This document shows, in pieces, positions 36,057-44,353 of a stretch of 64,000 bases of DNA. The notes under the pieces were generated by a model that worked only from the letters and a program-made list of their open reading frames with translations, had not been told where the DNA came from and searched no databases. This DNA is from Rheinheimera pacifica (GTDB lineage Bacteria > Pseudomonadota > Gammaproteobacteria > Enterobacterales > Alteromonadaceae): NCBI RefSeq assembly GCF_024809855.1, contig NZ_JANUEM010000012.1, positions 62,001 through 126,000 of the forward strand, written 5' to 3'. Both the position numbers and the translations under genes were made by a program. Each line of letters starts with the position of its first letter. Positions within the stretch are counted from its first letter, which is position 1.

Positions 36057-37619
36057 TTAAATTTTTACACTCTTACGATTAATGCCATAGTCACGCAACT
36101 TATTAGCGATAGCGGTATGGCTTAAACCAAGTTTTTTCGCTAACTGCCGTGAACTGGGGTAAGCCGGAAACAACTTACGCAGCAAATTGGCCTCAAAACG
36201 TTTTACCGCTTCATCCAGGGTACCGTCGAAGTCTTGTTCTAAGTAGCCAAAATCATTGTTGTAGCTTGGCAGTTGCAGATGTTCTTTATCCAGCTCAAAA
36301 CCCTCAAGCAGCGTAATGGCGCGATACAGCGCGTTTTCCAGTTGCCGTACGTTCCCCGGCCATGGATAATTTTGCAGAAAATTAGCACAGCTATCGGTTA
36401 ACTTCGGCGCCTTTCGGCCAAGCCTTGCCGCAAAACGGGCAATAAAGAATTCAGCCAGCGGGATCACATCCTGCTTACGCTCACGCAGAGGCGGTAAAGC
36501 CAGTGTCAGTACATTGAGGCGGTAGTATAAATCTTCACGGAACTTACCTTCCTGCACCATACCGGGTAAATCTTTTTGCGTGGTACAAATTACCCGCACA
36601 TCTACTTTTACTTCGTTTTCATCGGCGACACGGCGAAAACTGCCGTCCTGCAAAAAACGGATCAGTTTGGTTTGCAACTGATGCGACATTTCGCCTACTT
36701 CGTCGAGAAATACCGTACCGCCATTGGCCAGCTCGAAAATGCCTTTTTTACCTTCTGCAGTACCGGGAAAGGCATTAGCGCCATAACCAAACAGCTCCGA
36801 CTCTGCTACGTTGTCTGGCAACGACGCACAGCTAAGCGCTAAAAAAGGTTTACCGGTGCGGCTGCTGGCAGCATGACAGGCCCGGGCCAGTAACTCTTTG
36901 CCGGTGCCGGTTTCACCCATAATCAGAATAGGTGCATCCAGTTGTGACATTTTCTTCGCTTCACGCACAACTTTGCGCATTAAGTTACTGTGCGCCTGCA
37001 AAGTGTTAAAGCTTTCCTGATCGCCTTTTTTAAAGGCCACCATGTGCTGGCCCAGCCGGCTTTCTGATTTTAAATTAATAACAGCACCGGCCAGAATTTC
37101 ATGGCCGGTTTCATCCGGCACCATCACCGGCAGAATGTCAGCAACAAAACGCTTGCCATGAATTTCCAGCCGCCGGGTTTGTGCCAGCACATCATCACCT
37201 TCTAACCAGCGCTGAAAGTTAAACCCCTTAACCATGCCCTGCAACGACTGGCCGGCAATAGCGCTATGCTCTACCGACAACGCTTCCAGTGCGGCATCAT
37301 TAATTACTGTAACATTGGCTTTAATATCAACGGCAATCAGGCCATCCGGCAATGTTTTAAGCAAGGTAGATAATTCATTATGCTCACGCTCTGACGGCAT
37401 AAAAGCAGTGGTTTTGATATCTTCTACGCCGGTAATACGGCGCATTTTAGCCATTAGCTCCTGAAACTTTTCAAAGTTTACTGTCGGAAACGACACATAC
37501 ATCCGGCTTAAACTGGGGTCCACTTCAATACCACGCAGATCCAGCTGATAACTTACCAGTACATTTAATACTTCTTGTGCCAGGCCAAGCCTGTTCTGGC
37601 ATTGAATTTCTAAACGCAT
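36057..37619 (-). CDS. tyrR: Aromatic amino acid regulator TyrR
   Basis: The 520-residue protein has an N-terminal ACT domain (1-70, MRLEIQCQNRLGLAQEVL), a PAS domain (about 80-190), an AAA+ domain (about 205-430; Walker A GETGTGKE, Walker B FLDEVGEM) and a Fis-type helix-turn-helix (SRQLAKKLGLSHTAIANKL). The sigma-54 contact loop GAFTGA is replaced by NAFPGT, as in TyrR, so it should act with sigma-70 promoters. The three TyrR-like sites nearby are its probable targets, including its own promoter region. The ribosome binding site is weak. Confidence 0.94.
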   Translation of the reverse strand: MRLEIQCQNRLGLAQEVLNVLVSYQLDLRGIEVDPSLSRMYVSFPTVNFEKFQELMAKMRRITGVEDIKTTAFMPSEREHNELSTLLKTLPDGLIAVDIKANVTVINDAALEALSVEHSAIAGQSLQGMVKGFNFQRWLEGDDVLAQTRRLEIHGKRFVADILPVMVPDETGHEILAGAVINLKSESRLGQHMVAFKKGDQESFNTLQAHSNLMRKVVREAKKMSQLDAPILIMGETGTGKELLARACHAASSRTGKPFLALSCASLPDNVAESELFGYGANAFPGTAEGKKGIFELANGGTVFLDEVGEMSHQLQTKLIRFLQDGSFRRVADENEVKVDVRVICTTQKDLPGMVQEGKFREDLYYRLNVLTLALPPLRERKQDVIPLAEFFIARFAARLGRKAPKLTDSCANFLQNYPWPGNVRQLENALYRAITLLEGFELDKEHLQLPSYNNDFGYLEQDFDGTLDEAVKRFEANLLRKLFPAYPSSRQLAKKLGLSHTAIANKLRDYGINRKSVKI

Positions 37620-37691
37620 ACCGCAAAGTGCCCCAAGACCAAGTAATTACCAGCATAATACGGCAAAACAATAAGCCTAGACCAGTAGTTT

Positions 37692-37709
37692 TGTAAAGAA
37701 ATATGAACA
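37692..37709 (-). promoter_or_regulatory. TyrR-box-like site upstream of tyrR
   Basis: TGTAAAGAAATATGAACA keeps a perfect left half-site, a 4/6 right half-site, and the essential G-N14-C spacing. It lies about 75 bp upstream of the tyrR start codon, consistent with autoregulation. Confidence 0.55.
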
Positions 37710-37783
37710 AATGCGCTATTTAGCGGGTAACTGAGACGAGCAGTGGTGTAACACCACCCGCCACTGAAAGGGTAAATAACTTA

Positions 37784-38125
37784 TTAAGCAGACAACAAAG
37801 TATCCGTTTTGGCAGCACAGATAAAGTCATTTTTGTGCAGGCCTTTAATAGAATGCGACCACCAGGTTACCGTCAGCTTGCCCCACTCCAGCAACAGCGC
37901 AGGATGGTGGCCCTCGGCTTCTGCCAGTTCAGCTACTTTATTGTGAAACGCCCAGGCCTGCTTAAAGTTTTTAAACTTGAACTCACGCTCCAGTTGCAAA
38001 ATACCTTCACGCACTACCGGCATCCAGTCGGGGATCTGCCGCATTAACTCAGGTAGTTCAGCGTCAGACACTTTGGGCGCATCTGCGCGGCAGGCTTCAC
38101 ATTGCATTGCTTTTAATTCAGACAT
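37784..38125 (-). CDS. phhB: Pterin-4a-carbinolamine dehydratase PhhB
   Basis: The 113-residue protein has the PCD/DCoH signature [21 protein letters not shown]. It dehydrates the 4a-hydroxy-tetrahydropterin left by PhhA so that the cofactor can be reduced again. It starts 9 bp after phhA with AGGA upstream, so the pair is translated together. A GTGGTGT/ACACCAC hairpin without a T-run follows its stop. Confidence 0.95.
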   Translation of the reverse strand: MSELKAMQCEACRADAPKVSDAELPELMRQIPDWMPVVREGILQLEREFKFKNFKQAWAFHNKVAELAEAEGHHPALLLEWGKLTVTWWSHSIKGLHKNDFICAAKTDTLLSA

Positions 38126-38134
38126 TCTGTAATC

Positions 38135-38935
38135 CTAACTTGCTTGTTTTTCTTTTGGCGGAAATTTTGGCGCATGCAGCCCAAGTGCCTTGGCCTGTTC
38201 AACCAACGCCATCATATCCAGATGGGCAATATCAAACAGCTGATTAATGCGTTCAATCATAAAGTACACCGGCTGCATAATGTCGATACGGTATGGCGTA
38301 CGTAATACATCTACCGCATCAAAGGGTTTACGCTCGGGTACATCGGAGCCCAGTGCGTAGGTAGTTTCACCCGGCGAAGATAAAATACCACCGCCATATA
38401 TACGTAAACCACCCGGCGTGCTTAACAAACCAAATTCAATGGTAAACCAGTATAACCGGGCCAGGTAGACACGGTCCTGCTTACTGGCTGCCAACCCTAG
38501 CTTACCGTATATATGGGTAAACTCAGCAAAGGCCGGGTTGGTGAGCATAGCGCAGTGGCCAAAGATTTCATGAAAGATATCCGGCTCTTGCAGGTAGTCA
38601 AACTCTTCGCGACTGCGGATAAAAGTCGCTACCGGAAAACGCTTATTGGCCAGCAGCTCAAAAAATTTATCAAAGCTGATTAACGCCGGAACCTCAGCGC
38701 ACTCCCAACCGGTAGTGGCACGCAATACTTTACTGACCTCTTCCAGTTGCGGAATGCGATCGGTTGGCAGTTGCAGTTTATCCAGCCCTGCCATGTATTC
38801 ATCACAGGCTTTGCCTTTAATCACACTAAGCTGACGGGTGATCAGTTCATGCCAGATTTGATTTTCTTCATCTGTCCAGGCAATAAAGCCATGCTCGTCA
38901 GACTGACGGGACACATATTTACTCGACTTACTCAT
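38135..38935 (-). CDS. phhA: Phenylalanine 4-hydroxylase (monomeric bacterial type)
   Basis: The 266-residue enzyme has the iron-binding motif FHEIFGHCAML near residue 128 and the third-ligand region YWFTIEFGLL near 175. It converts phenylalanine to tyrosine with tetrahydropterin and O2. I chose the ATG at 38935 (SKSSKYVSRQ) with AGG seven bases upstream; a TTG two codons earlier is the alternative. It leads the phhA-phhB pair beside tyrR and feeds tyrosine into the pathway encoded by hppD-hmgA-fahA-maiA. Confidence 0.96.
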   Translation of the reverse strand: MSKSSKYVSRQSDEHGFIAWTDEENQIWHELITRQLSVIKGKACDEYMAGLDKLQLPTDRIPQLEEVSKVLRATTGWECAEVPALISFDKFFELLANKRFPVATFIRSREEFDYLQEPDIFHEIFGHCAMLTNPAFAEFTHIYGKLGLAASKQDRVYLARLYWFTIEFGLLSTPGGLRIYGGGILSSPGETTYALGSDVPERKPFDAVDVLRTPYRIDIMQPVYFMIERINQLFDIAHLDMMALVEQAKALGLHAPKFPPKEKQAS

Positions 38936-39044
38936 AAACAACCTGTTGAATATTCTGTTATACGGGAGTGTCCCGCTTATCTGCTGTTTAATTGTTATAG
39001 CTATAGCGGCAGATAATTAGTTAGTGCGGATACTAAGCGATAGT

Positions 39045-39070
39045 GCGGCAAGAGTTAATCTCGTTGCCGC
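39045..39070. other. Hairpin between the methionine gamma-lyase gene and phhA
   Basis: GCGGCAA and TTGCCGC, with inner GAG/CTC and a loop TTAAT, form a stem of about ten pairs with one bulged base. It lies downstream of the methionine gamma-lyase stop and upstream of phhA. There is no T-run, so it is a poor intrinsic terminator. Confidence 0.5.
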
Positions 39071-39089
39071 CTAAAGTTGGCGACTACTG

Positions 39090-39107
39090 CGTAAACATAG
39101 CCTTACA
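39090..39107 (-). promoter_or_regulatory. TyrR-box-like operator upstream of phhA
   Basis: CGTAAACATAGCCTTACA matches TGTAAA-N6-TTTACA at ten of twelve positions with correct G-N14-C spacing. It lies about 155 bp upstream of the phhA start. I saw no sigma-54 promoter in this gap, so a sigma-70 mode of activation fits the TyrR sequence. Confidence 0.65.
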
Positions 39108-39119
39108 ACAGGCTAACTC

Positions 39120-40316
39120 TTAACTCTGCCTTTGCTGCATTTTATCCAGCGCCTGCGTCAGATCAGCGATGATGTCATCAACATGTTCAAGCCCGACAGA
39201 AACACGGATTAAACCATCACTGATCCCGGCCATCTGCCGCTCTTCTGCGGTGTAAGGGCTGTGTGTCATTGAAGCGGGGTGCTGAATAAGCGACTCAGCA
39301 TCGCCCAGGCTAACTGCCAGGCTAAGCAGACGACACTGGTTAATAAAATAGCGGCTGTCGTCCAGGCTGGCATTGAGTTCAAACGCCAATACACCACCGG
39401 CGGCTTTCATCTGGTTGCCAATAAACTTAAAGCCAGGGTGCGATGGTAAACCCGGGTAAAACACTTCACGCACTGCAGGGTGCGCCTGCAGATATTCCGC
39501 TACCCTTTGCGCATTGCTGCAGTGGCGCTCCAGCCGTACTGACAGCGTTTTTAAACCGCGGATAATCAACCAGGCATCATGCGGGCTAATGGTAGCGCCC
39601 ATGTCTTTTAATGTGGTTAGTTTAATGGTTTTAATGGTTTCGCTATCCGATACAATCAGCCCCGCTACTACATCGCCATGGCCGTTCAGGTACTTAGTTG
39701 CGCTATGGATCACGATATTAATGCCGTAGTCAGCCGGTTTTTGCAGCAAGGGCGTAAGAAAGGTATTGTCTATCACTGAAATCAGCTGATGGCGCTGGCA
39801 AAAGCCGCCGAGAAAGGCCAGATCCAACACCACCAGATTTGGGTTTATTGGCGTTTCAGCAAACAACATTTTGGTGTTAGGTTTAAGAGCTTGTTCAACC
39901 GCTACGTGGTCTGTCATATCGACAAAGCTTACTTCAATGCCGTAACGGGCAAACATATGGTTAAACAGGGCAAAGCTGCAGCCATAAATGGCTTTGCTGG
40001 CAATTAAATGATCACCCTGCTGCAAAAATGCCATAGTACTGGCCGCGACAGCCCCCATACCGGTAGCCGTGGCAGCAGCATCAGCCATGCCTTCCAGCGC
40101 TGCGATTTTTAATTCCAGTTCGCGGGTAGTCGGGTTTCCCAGCCGGGTATAAATATAGCCTTCGGCTTCGCCGGCAAAGCGGGCTGCGCCCTGCTCAGCA
40201 TTATCAAAAATAAAAGTAGAGGTTTGGTATAACGGCGTGGCTAAAGTACCGTGTTGATTTTTTTCTTTACCGGCGTGAATACACAGAGTTTCGGCTTTTT
40301 TATTGTTGTCGTGCAT
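39120..40316 (-). CDS. megL: Methionine gamma-lyase
   Basis: The 398-residue PLP enzyme is in the Cys/Met metabolism family. The PLP lysine lies in HSATKYLNGHGD, and YTRLGNPT is typical. A Cys in IYGCSFALFNH is at the position of the active-site Cys that marks methionine gamma-lyase rather than cystathionine enzymes. It should split methionine into methanethiol, 2-oxobutyrate and ammonia. It is a single gene, but its position beside phhA may reflect a shared amino-acid catabolic role. Confidence 0.88.
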   Translation of the reverse strand: MHDNNKKAETLCIHAGKEKNQHGTLATPLYQTSTFIFDNAEQGAARFAGEAEGYIYTRLGNPTTRELELKIAALEGMADAAATATGMGAVAASTMAFLQQGDHLIASKAIYGCSFALFNHMFARYGIEVSFVDMTDHVAVEQALKPNTKMLFAETPINPNLVVLDLAFLGGFCQRHQLISVIDNTFLTPLLQKPADYGINIVIHSATKYLNGHGDVVAGLIVSDSETIKTIKLTTLKDMGATISPHDAWLIIRGLKTLSVRLERHCSNAQRVAEYLQAHPAVREVFYPGLPSHPGFKFIGNQMKAAGGVLAFELNASLDDSRYFINQCRLLSLAVSLGDAESLIQHPASMTHSPYTAEERQMAGISDGLIRVSVGLEHVDDIIADLTQALDKMQQRQS

Positions 40317-40383
40317 AAAGTTACTGCTGCTGAAAGTTAAAGTCGCAGTAACAAATAGCAGAAACTCATATTAATGGAAGCAA

Positions 40384-40405
40384 GCCAGACATCTTGCAGT
40401 CTGGC
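40384..40405 (-). terminator. Weak terminator after the psp-ycjXF operon
   Basis: A 7-bp stem (GCCAGAC / GTCTGGC) with an 8-base loop lies 15 bp after the ycjF stop. Only a scattered run of Ts (TTGCTTCC) follows on the minus strand. Confidence 0.45.
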
Positions 40406-40419
40406 GGTATCAGCAAAGT

Positions 40420-41433
40420 TTATCCGGTGCTGTCAGCTTTAGTTTGCGCAGCAGTGCTAAAACGTTGTAACAAAGCCCGGCCGAGTGATTTTATGCTGAC
40501 TTTGGCAGTAGCCGTTACCGGTAGTGGCCGCAACTGTTGCTGCGCCAGATTACCAAGGCGCGCCACCAGTAAACCGGCAATCACGCCCTGCCCGGCACGG
40601 GCCGATAATTTAGCCGTTAACTCGCTGCCAATAACATCGGATGCCATATCAAGCACCAGCTCTGAGCCTCCTGCCCACAACAGCGCTGCAAACAGCTGTT
40701 TTAACAACACCATACTGCGCAACTGGCCAATAGCGCCGCCATATAACTGTGCCAATTCGCGCACTAAACGGCTACTGCGCCACAACACTAATATCATGTC
40801 TGCTAAGGCAAAAGGGCTTATTGCCACTGCCATGCTGGTATCTGTAGCTGCACGGTAGATGACCTGCTGTGCCTGTTTATCCAGCACGGTTAACACAAAA
40901 TGTTCAAACAATGCCAGTTGTTCTTCATCGCTATGCTCATCTTTTACGGCGGACCGCCACTGGCTTATTGCTGCGCTAATGTCGGGGGTTACCGGCAAAC
41001 TGGCCGCCACTGCCTGACACAACTTTTGTGCTTCGCCAAACTGTACACTATGGCGGATACGCTGTGCACTTTGTTGCCACTGCCGGTTACGGGCTAAACG
41101 GCGCCATAGCTTTACTTCACGCCAGACAAGGCTATTCAGCAGCACCAGTACTGCCACAGTAACCAGGCTTAACAGGCCACCTTGCAGCACACTTTGCTGC
41201 CAGCTGTGCTGCAACATTAGCCCCCATTGCCATACCGACAGCACCACAATAACCAGTAAGGTTGCCGCAGATAAACGCCACCACCAGCGGTTAGTTTTTA
41301 CCGGCGGGGCAGGCTCAGTTGCGGGCGTACTCACAAAGTCCTCATCGTGGTAATAGCTGGCGCTTTTTAACTCAACCGCTGCCGGCGTCAGCTTCGGCTG
41401 GCTAAAATGACGGGCTTGCTTTAATTCGCTCAT
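40420..41433 (-). CDS. ycjF: YcjF-like inner-membrane protein (DUF697)
   Basis: The 337-residue protein has a charged N-terminus, two transmembrane segments (about residues 48-67 and 78-98; LLVIVVLSVWQWGLML and LLSLVTVAVLVLL) and a C-terminal hydrophobic DUF697 region with small-residue-rich helices. The start at 41433 overlaps the ycjX stop (ATGA); the frame extends 25 codons upstream into ycjX without support. The protein belongs with YcjX in the Psp regulon, and its molecular role is not established. Confidence 0.92.
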   Translation of the reverse strand: MSELKQARHFSQPKLTPAAVELKSASYYHDEDFVSTPATEPAPPVKTNRWWWRLSAATLLVIVVLSVWQWGLMLQHSWQQSVLQGGLLSLVTVAVLVLLNSLVWREVKLWRRLARNRQWQQSAQRIRHSVQFGEAQKLCQAVAASLPVTPDISAAISQWRSAVKDEHSDEEQLALFEHFVLTVLDKQAQQVIYRAATDTSMAVAISPFALADMILVLWRSSRLVRELAQLYGGAIGQLRSMVLLKQLFAALLWAGGSELVLDMASDVIGSELTAKLSARAGQGVIAGLLVARLGNLAQQQLRPLPVTATAKVSIKSLGRALLQRFSTAAQTKADSTG

Positions 41434-42809
41434 CGTAATTTGTCTCCGAGGATAAACTGCAACACATGGTCCATCCGCATATGAGGTAACGCCTGAGTGT
41501 CGTTCCACGGCAGTGGCCGTAGCGGCAGAAAAGCAAACTTATGTTGTTCAAACACCGCTTCAGAAGGCACGCTGGCCGGGACATCGCCGGGGAAATACGT
41601 CAGCACCTGCTGATCCAGGCCGGTACCCGTGATGCAGGGCTGTGCCAAACCATCCGCCTGCACAAAACCGCTGCTGCTGGCGCGTATTGCTGCTATTGCC
41701 ATGGCCTCAGTGGTAGCAGCCTGATACTGGCTGTTCTTCAGTGGCTGCTGTAATAACTGTTGCAACAGCAAAGTAAGCGCTTTGTGCTGCTCCGGCGTTG
41801 CATGATCAGATTTACTGGCTGCAAATAATACCTTGCTGATTTTAGGTTTAAACAACCGGCTTAACAGGCTGGACGGGCCATAATTAAAGCTTTGCAAAAT
41901 AAGCCGCAGGGCCTGCTGCAACTCAGTAATAGCCGCATAACCGGCATTAAGCGCCGACAGGCAATCTACCAGTATGACCTGACGGTCAAGCGCAGAAAAA
42001 TGTTGCTGATAAAATGGCTTGATCACATGTTTACGATAGCTGTCGTAATGCTGCTCCAGTTGGGTTGCCAGTGCAGAAGGTTGCTCTGCCTGGTGTGGTA
42101 ACAGCGGAAATAACTGCAGCATAGGGGCGCCAGACAATACACCCGGCACCAGCAAACGGCCGGGCTGATTTAAATAAGCGCCGGGCGTTTGATGAAACTG
42201 TGTCAGTAACTGCTTGTAGCTGTCTGTAAGCTGCTGCAGATGTAATTCGCTGGCATCCTGCAAATTGGTATTTTGCAGTAATTGCGCAAACGGTTGCGCC
42301 GCCGCACTACGGTGGCTTTTGGCAAATAGCTGCCAGCTAAACTCACACCAGCGGGCGTAACTCATATCCAGCATCGGTAAATCCAGCAACCATTCACCGG
42401 GATAATCAATAATATCCAGCGCCAATTCACTGTGGCTTTGTAAATGAGAGCGCAAACCTGACGCAGCTTTGTAGCGCAGTTGCAGGCTTAGCTGGCTCCA
42501 GCCTGTGGTTGACGGCGGCCATGCGGGAGGGTCTTGCTGCAGATACTGCAGGTTTTGCTCCAGTGGAAAGCGTGGCACAGCCAGTATCTGGCTTGCCAGA
42601 CGTCCGCCCAGATAACGCTGTTCACGTACCACATCAAAAAATGGCAGATTAGCTGGCTGATCGCCCTGCGTTAGCTGATGTACCAATGAGGTAATAAATG
42701 CCGTTTTACCTGAACCGCTAAGCCCGGTAACTCCCAGACGTAAATGACGATCAAAAGCGCGGCTTGTCAGCTCGCGCCTTTGATGCTGAAGTTGCTTGAA
42801 TAGATCCAT
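41430..42809 (-). CDS. ycjX: YcjX family P-loop protein
   Basis: The 459-residue protein opens with a P-loop, GLSGSGKTAF, near residue 29 and has the family segments IDYPGEWLLDLPML and ILVDCLSALNAG. YcjX proteins are stress-induced P-loop NTPases linked to the phage-shock response, with no settled function. It sits between pspC (18 bp upstream) and ycjF (4-bp overlap), the usual gammaproteobacterial order. Confidence 0.93.
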   Translation of the reverse strand: MDLFKQLQHQRRELTSRAFDRHLRLGVTGLSGSGKTAFITSLVHQLTQGDQPANLPFFDVVREQRYLGGRLASQILAVPRFPLEQNLQYLQQDPPAWPPSTTGWSQLSLQLRYKAASGLRSHLQSHSELALDIIDYPGEWLLDLPMLDMSYARWCEFSWQLFAKSHRSAAAQPFAQLLQNTNLQDASELHLQQLTDSYKQLLTQFHQTPGAYLNQPGRLLVPGVLSGAPMLQLFPLLPHQAEQPSALATQLEQHYDSYRKHVIKPFYQQHFSALDRQVILVDCLSALNAGYAAITELQQALRLILQSFNYGPSSLLSRLFKPKISKVLFAASKSDHATPEQHKALTLLLQQLLQQPLKNSQYQAATTEAMAIAAIRASSSGFVQADGLAQPCITGTGLDQQVLTYFPGDVPASVPSEAVFEQHKFAFLPLRPLPWNDTQALPHMRMDHVLQFILGDKLR

Positions 42810-42827
42810 AAGCTAAGGCTTACCACC

Positions 42828-43244
42828 CTAGAGGCTGTTAAATTCACGATTTAGCTGAAATTTAGCTGATGTAACGTGGCGCTCAAGTTCACGCAAACGC
42901 AGTTCCAAGCCGTTAAACTGGCTGGTTAAATGCTGCAACGCGTCTTTTGGTGCTTCGCCACGCTGCCATACCCGGGTTTTTACCTCTACCACCTTCTCTG
43001 TTGCCGGGCTTAAATCAGCCGCAGTTGTTGCTTTGAAGGCGGCCTTGGACTTTTTTTCCAGTACCACCCAGGCAGCAATATACAGTACTGAAACCAACCC
43101 ACCGGCGCCAAGAAAAAATGCTGATACAGTAATGATACGCACCAGCCAGAGTTCCCAGCCAAAGTAGTCTGCAATGCCGGCACATACACCGGCTATCTTG
43201 CCATTGGCATCGTCACGTAACAGTTCACGTTTAAGCTTAGTCAT
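42828..43244 (-). CDS. pspC: Phage shock protein C
   Basis: The 138-residue protein has the PspC domain (GKIAGVCAGIADYFGWELWLVRI, given here in part as KIAGVCAGIADYFGWE), one transmembrane helix near residues 40-62 and a C-terminal leucine-rich helical tail. With PspB it senses envelope stress and relieves PspA inhibition of PspF. The start at 43244 has GGAGG upstream and overlaps the end of pspB by 8 bp; the frame extends ten codons further without support. Confidence 0.93.
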   Translation of the reverse strand: MTKLKRELLRDDANGKIAGVCAGIADYFGWELWLVRIITVSAFFLGAGGLVSVLYIAAWVVLEKKSKAAFKATTAADLSPATEKVVEVKTRVWQRGEAPKDALQHLTSQFNGLELRLRELERHVTSAKFQLNREFNSL

Positions 43245-43473
43245 GTGAAGACCTCCATTTCGGGCTTTCTGCATCTAAAATGGCTTCCAGCGTTTTAATG
43301 CGGTCGGCCATCTTCTCTGCGCGATGTGCCAGATCATTTAACTGCAACAGTTCCTGATCTGACAACCCCTGCCCCATTTTGTTCTTGCTACGGTAATGCA
43401 TGATTACCCAGATCGGTGCCACAAAAATCATAAACAGGATAATTGGTACACCAATGACTTCTGACAAATCCAT
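43237..43473 (-). CDS. pspB: Phage shock protein B
   Basis: The 78-residue protein has an N-terminal membrane helix (VIGVPIILFMIFVAPIWVIMHY) and a cytoplasmic coiled-coil segment (LNDLAHRAEKMADRIKTLEAIL), as in PspB. It partners PspC at the inner membrane. AGGAG precedes the ATG. It lies 24 bp after pspA. Confidence 0.94.
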   Translation of the reverse strand: MDLSEVIGVPIILFMIFVAPIWVIMHYRSKNKMGQGLSDQELLQLNDLAHRAEKMADRIKTLEAILDAESPKWRSSHD

Positions 43474-43497
43474 GAGTTACTCCTAAACGCCCGCAGC

Positions 43498-44169
43498 TCA
43501 GGCGTCTTTGTCTTTCTGATTAACTTTAGCCTTTAATGCTGCCAGCTCATTGTCAATTTTGTCCTGCGCAGCCAGTTCAGCAAACTCATCTTTTAAGGTT
43601 TTCTTGCCTAAGTCATAAGCTTCAACCTGAGCTTCCAGCGTATCAATTTTCTGCTCGTAACGCTCAAATTTATACATAGCATCATTAATACGGTTGCTAT
43701 CCAGTGTCTTTTTCACTTCCAACCGTGATGCCACTGTTTTCTGGCGCATCAGCATCGATTTCTGCCGGGCTTTGGCATCGGCCAGTTTTTCCTGCAGCTG
43801 TGCTACTTCGTCCTGCAGCTTGCTGATATGTTCATCCAGATTGGTAATGTCTGCAGCCACTGCATTAACCTGATCCGCAGCTTTTTGCCGTTCAATTAAC
43901 GCCGAGCGCGCTAAATCTTCGCGTTCTTTGCTAAGTGCCAGCTCGGCCTTGGCCTGCCAGTCGGCAACTTCTTCCTGCAAGCGATTCACCACCCGCTGCA
44001 ACTCTTTTTTCTCAGCAATGGTTTTAGCCGAAGAAGAACGCACTTCTACTAAAGTATCTTCCATTTCCTGAATAATCAGCCGGACCATTTTTTCCGGATC
44101 TTCGGCTTTATCTAACAGCGCGTTGATATTTGAGTTCACTATGTCTGAGAAGCGTGAAAAAATACCCAT
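43498..44169 (-). CDS. pspA: Phage shock protein A
   Basis: The 223-residue protein is a long coiled coil starting MGIFSRFSDIVNSNINALLD and including the family segment AEDPEKMVRLIIQEMEDTLVEVRSS (shown in part as EDPEKMVRLIIQEMEDTL). PspA has two roles: it inhibits PspF, and under stress it coats and stabilises the inner membrane as ESCRT-III-like oligomers. It is the first gene of pspA-pspB-pspC-ycjX-ycjF and has a sigma-54-like promoter upstream. Confidence 0.96.
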   Translation of the reverse strand: MGIFSRFSDIVNSNINALLDKAEDPEKMVRLIIQEMEDTLVEVRSSSAKTIAEKKELQRVVNRLQEEVADWQAKAELALSKEREDLARSALIERQKAADQVNAVAADITNLDEHISKLQDEVAQLQEKLADAKARQKSMLMRQKTVASRLEVKKTLDSNRINDAMYKFERYEQKIDTLEAQVEAYDLGKKTLKDEFAELAAQDKIDNELAALKAKVNQKDKDA

Positions 44170-44212
44170 AATATTTACCTCTTAAATGACTGGTTTAGTA
44201 CAACCTAATCTA

Positions 44213-44228
44213 TTCAGTTTCCTTGCCA
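44213..44228 (-). promoter_or_regulatory. Sigma-54-like promoter of pspA
   Basis: On the minus strand TGGCAAGGAAACTGAA gives a -24 GG with correct spacing to a -12 element that reads CTGA rather than TTGC. The start would lie near 44201, about 30 nt before the pspA ATG. PspF, the sigma-54 activator, is encoded divergently 185 bp away, which makes the assignment likely despite the -12 mismatch. Confidence 0.6.
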
Positions 44229-44353
44229 ACTTTGCAAATTATTTTAAGCTAATGATTAGTATCCATTTTTATTTATTTTGCATTAAAGCTTCTGCTGGCG
44301 GAAATTATGAAATACACTACTAATTAGCCAATTTAACTAACAAATAGCACGCC

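Noticed and set aside
38936-39119. Sigma-54 promoter upstream of phhA, as seen for some phh operons
   Set aside because: No GG-N10-GC pair with the right context was found, and TyrR here lacks the GAFTGA loop.
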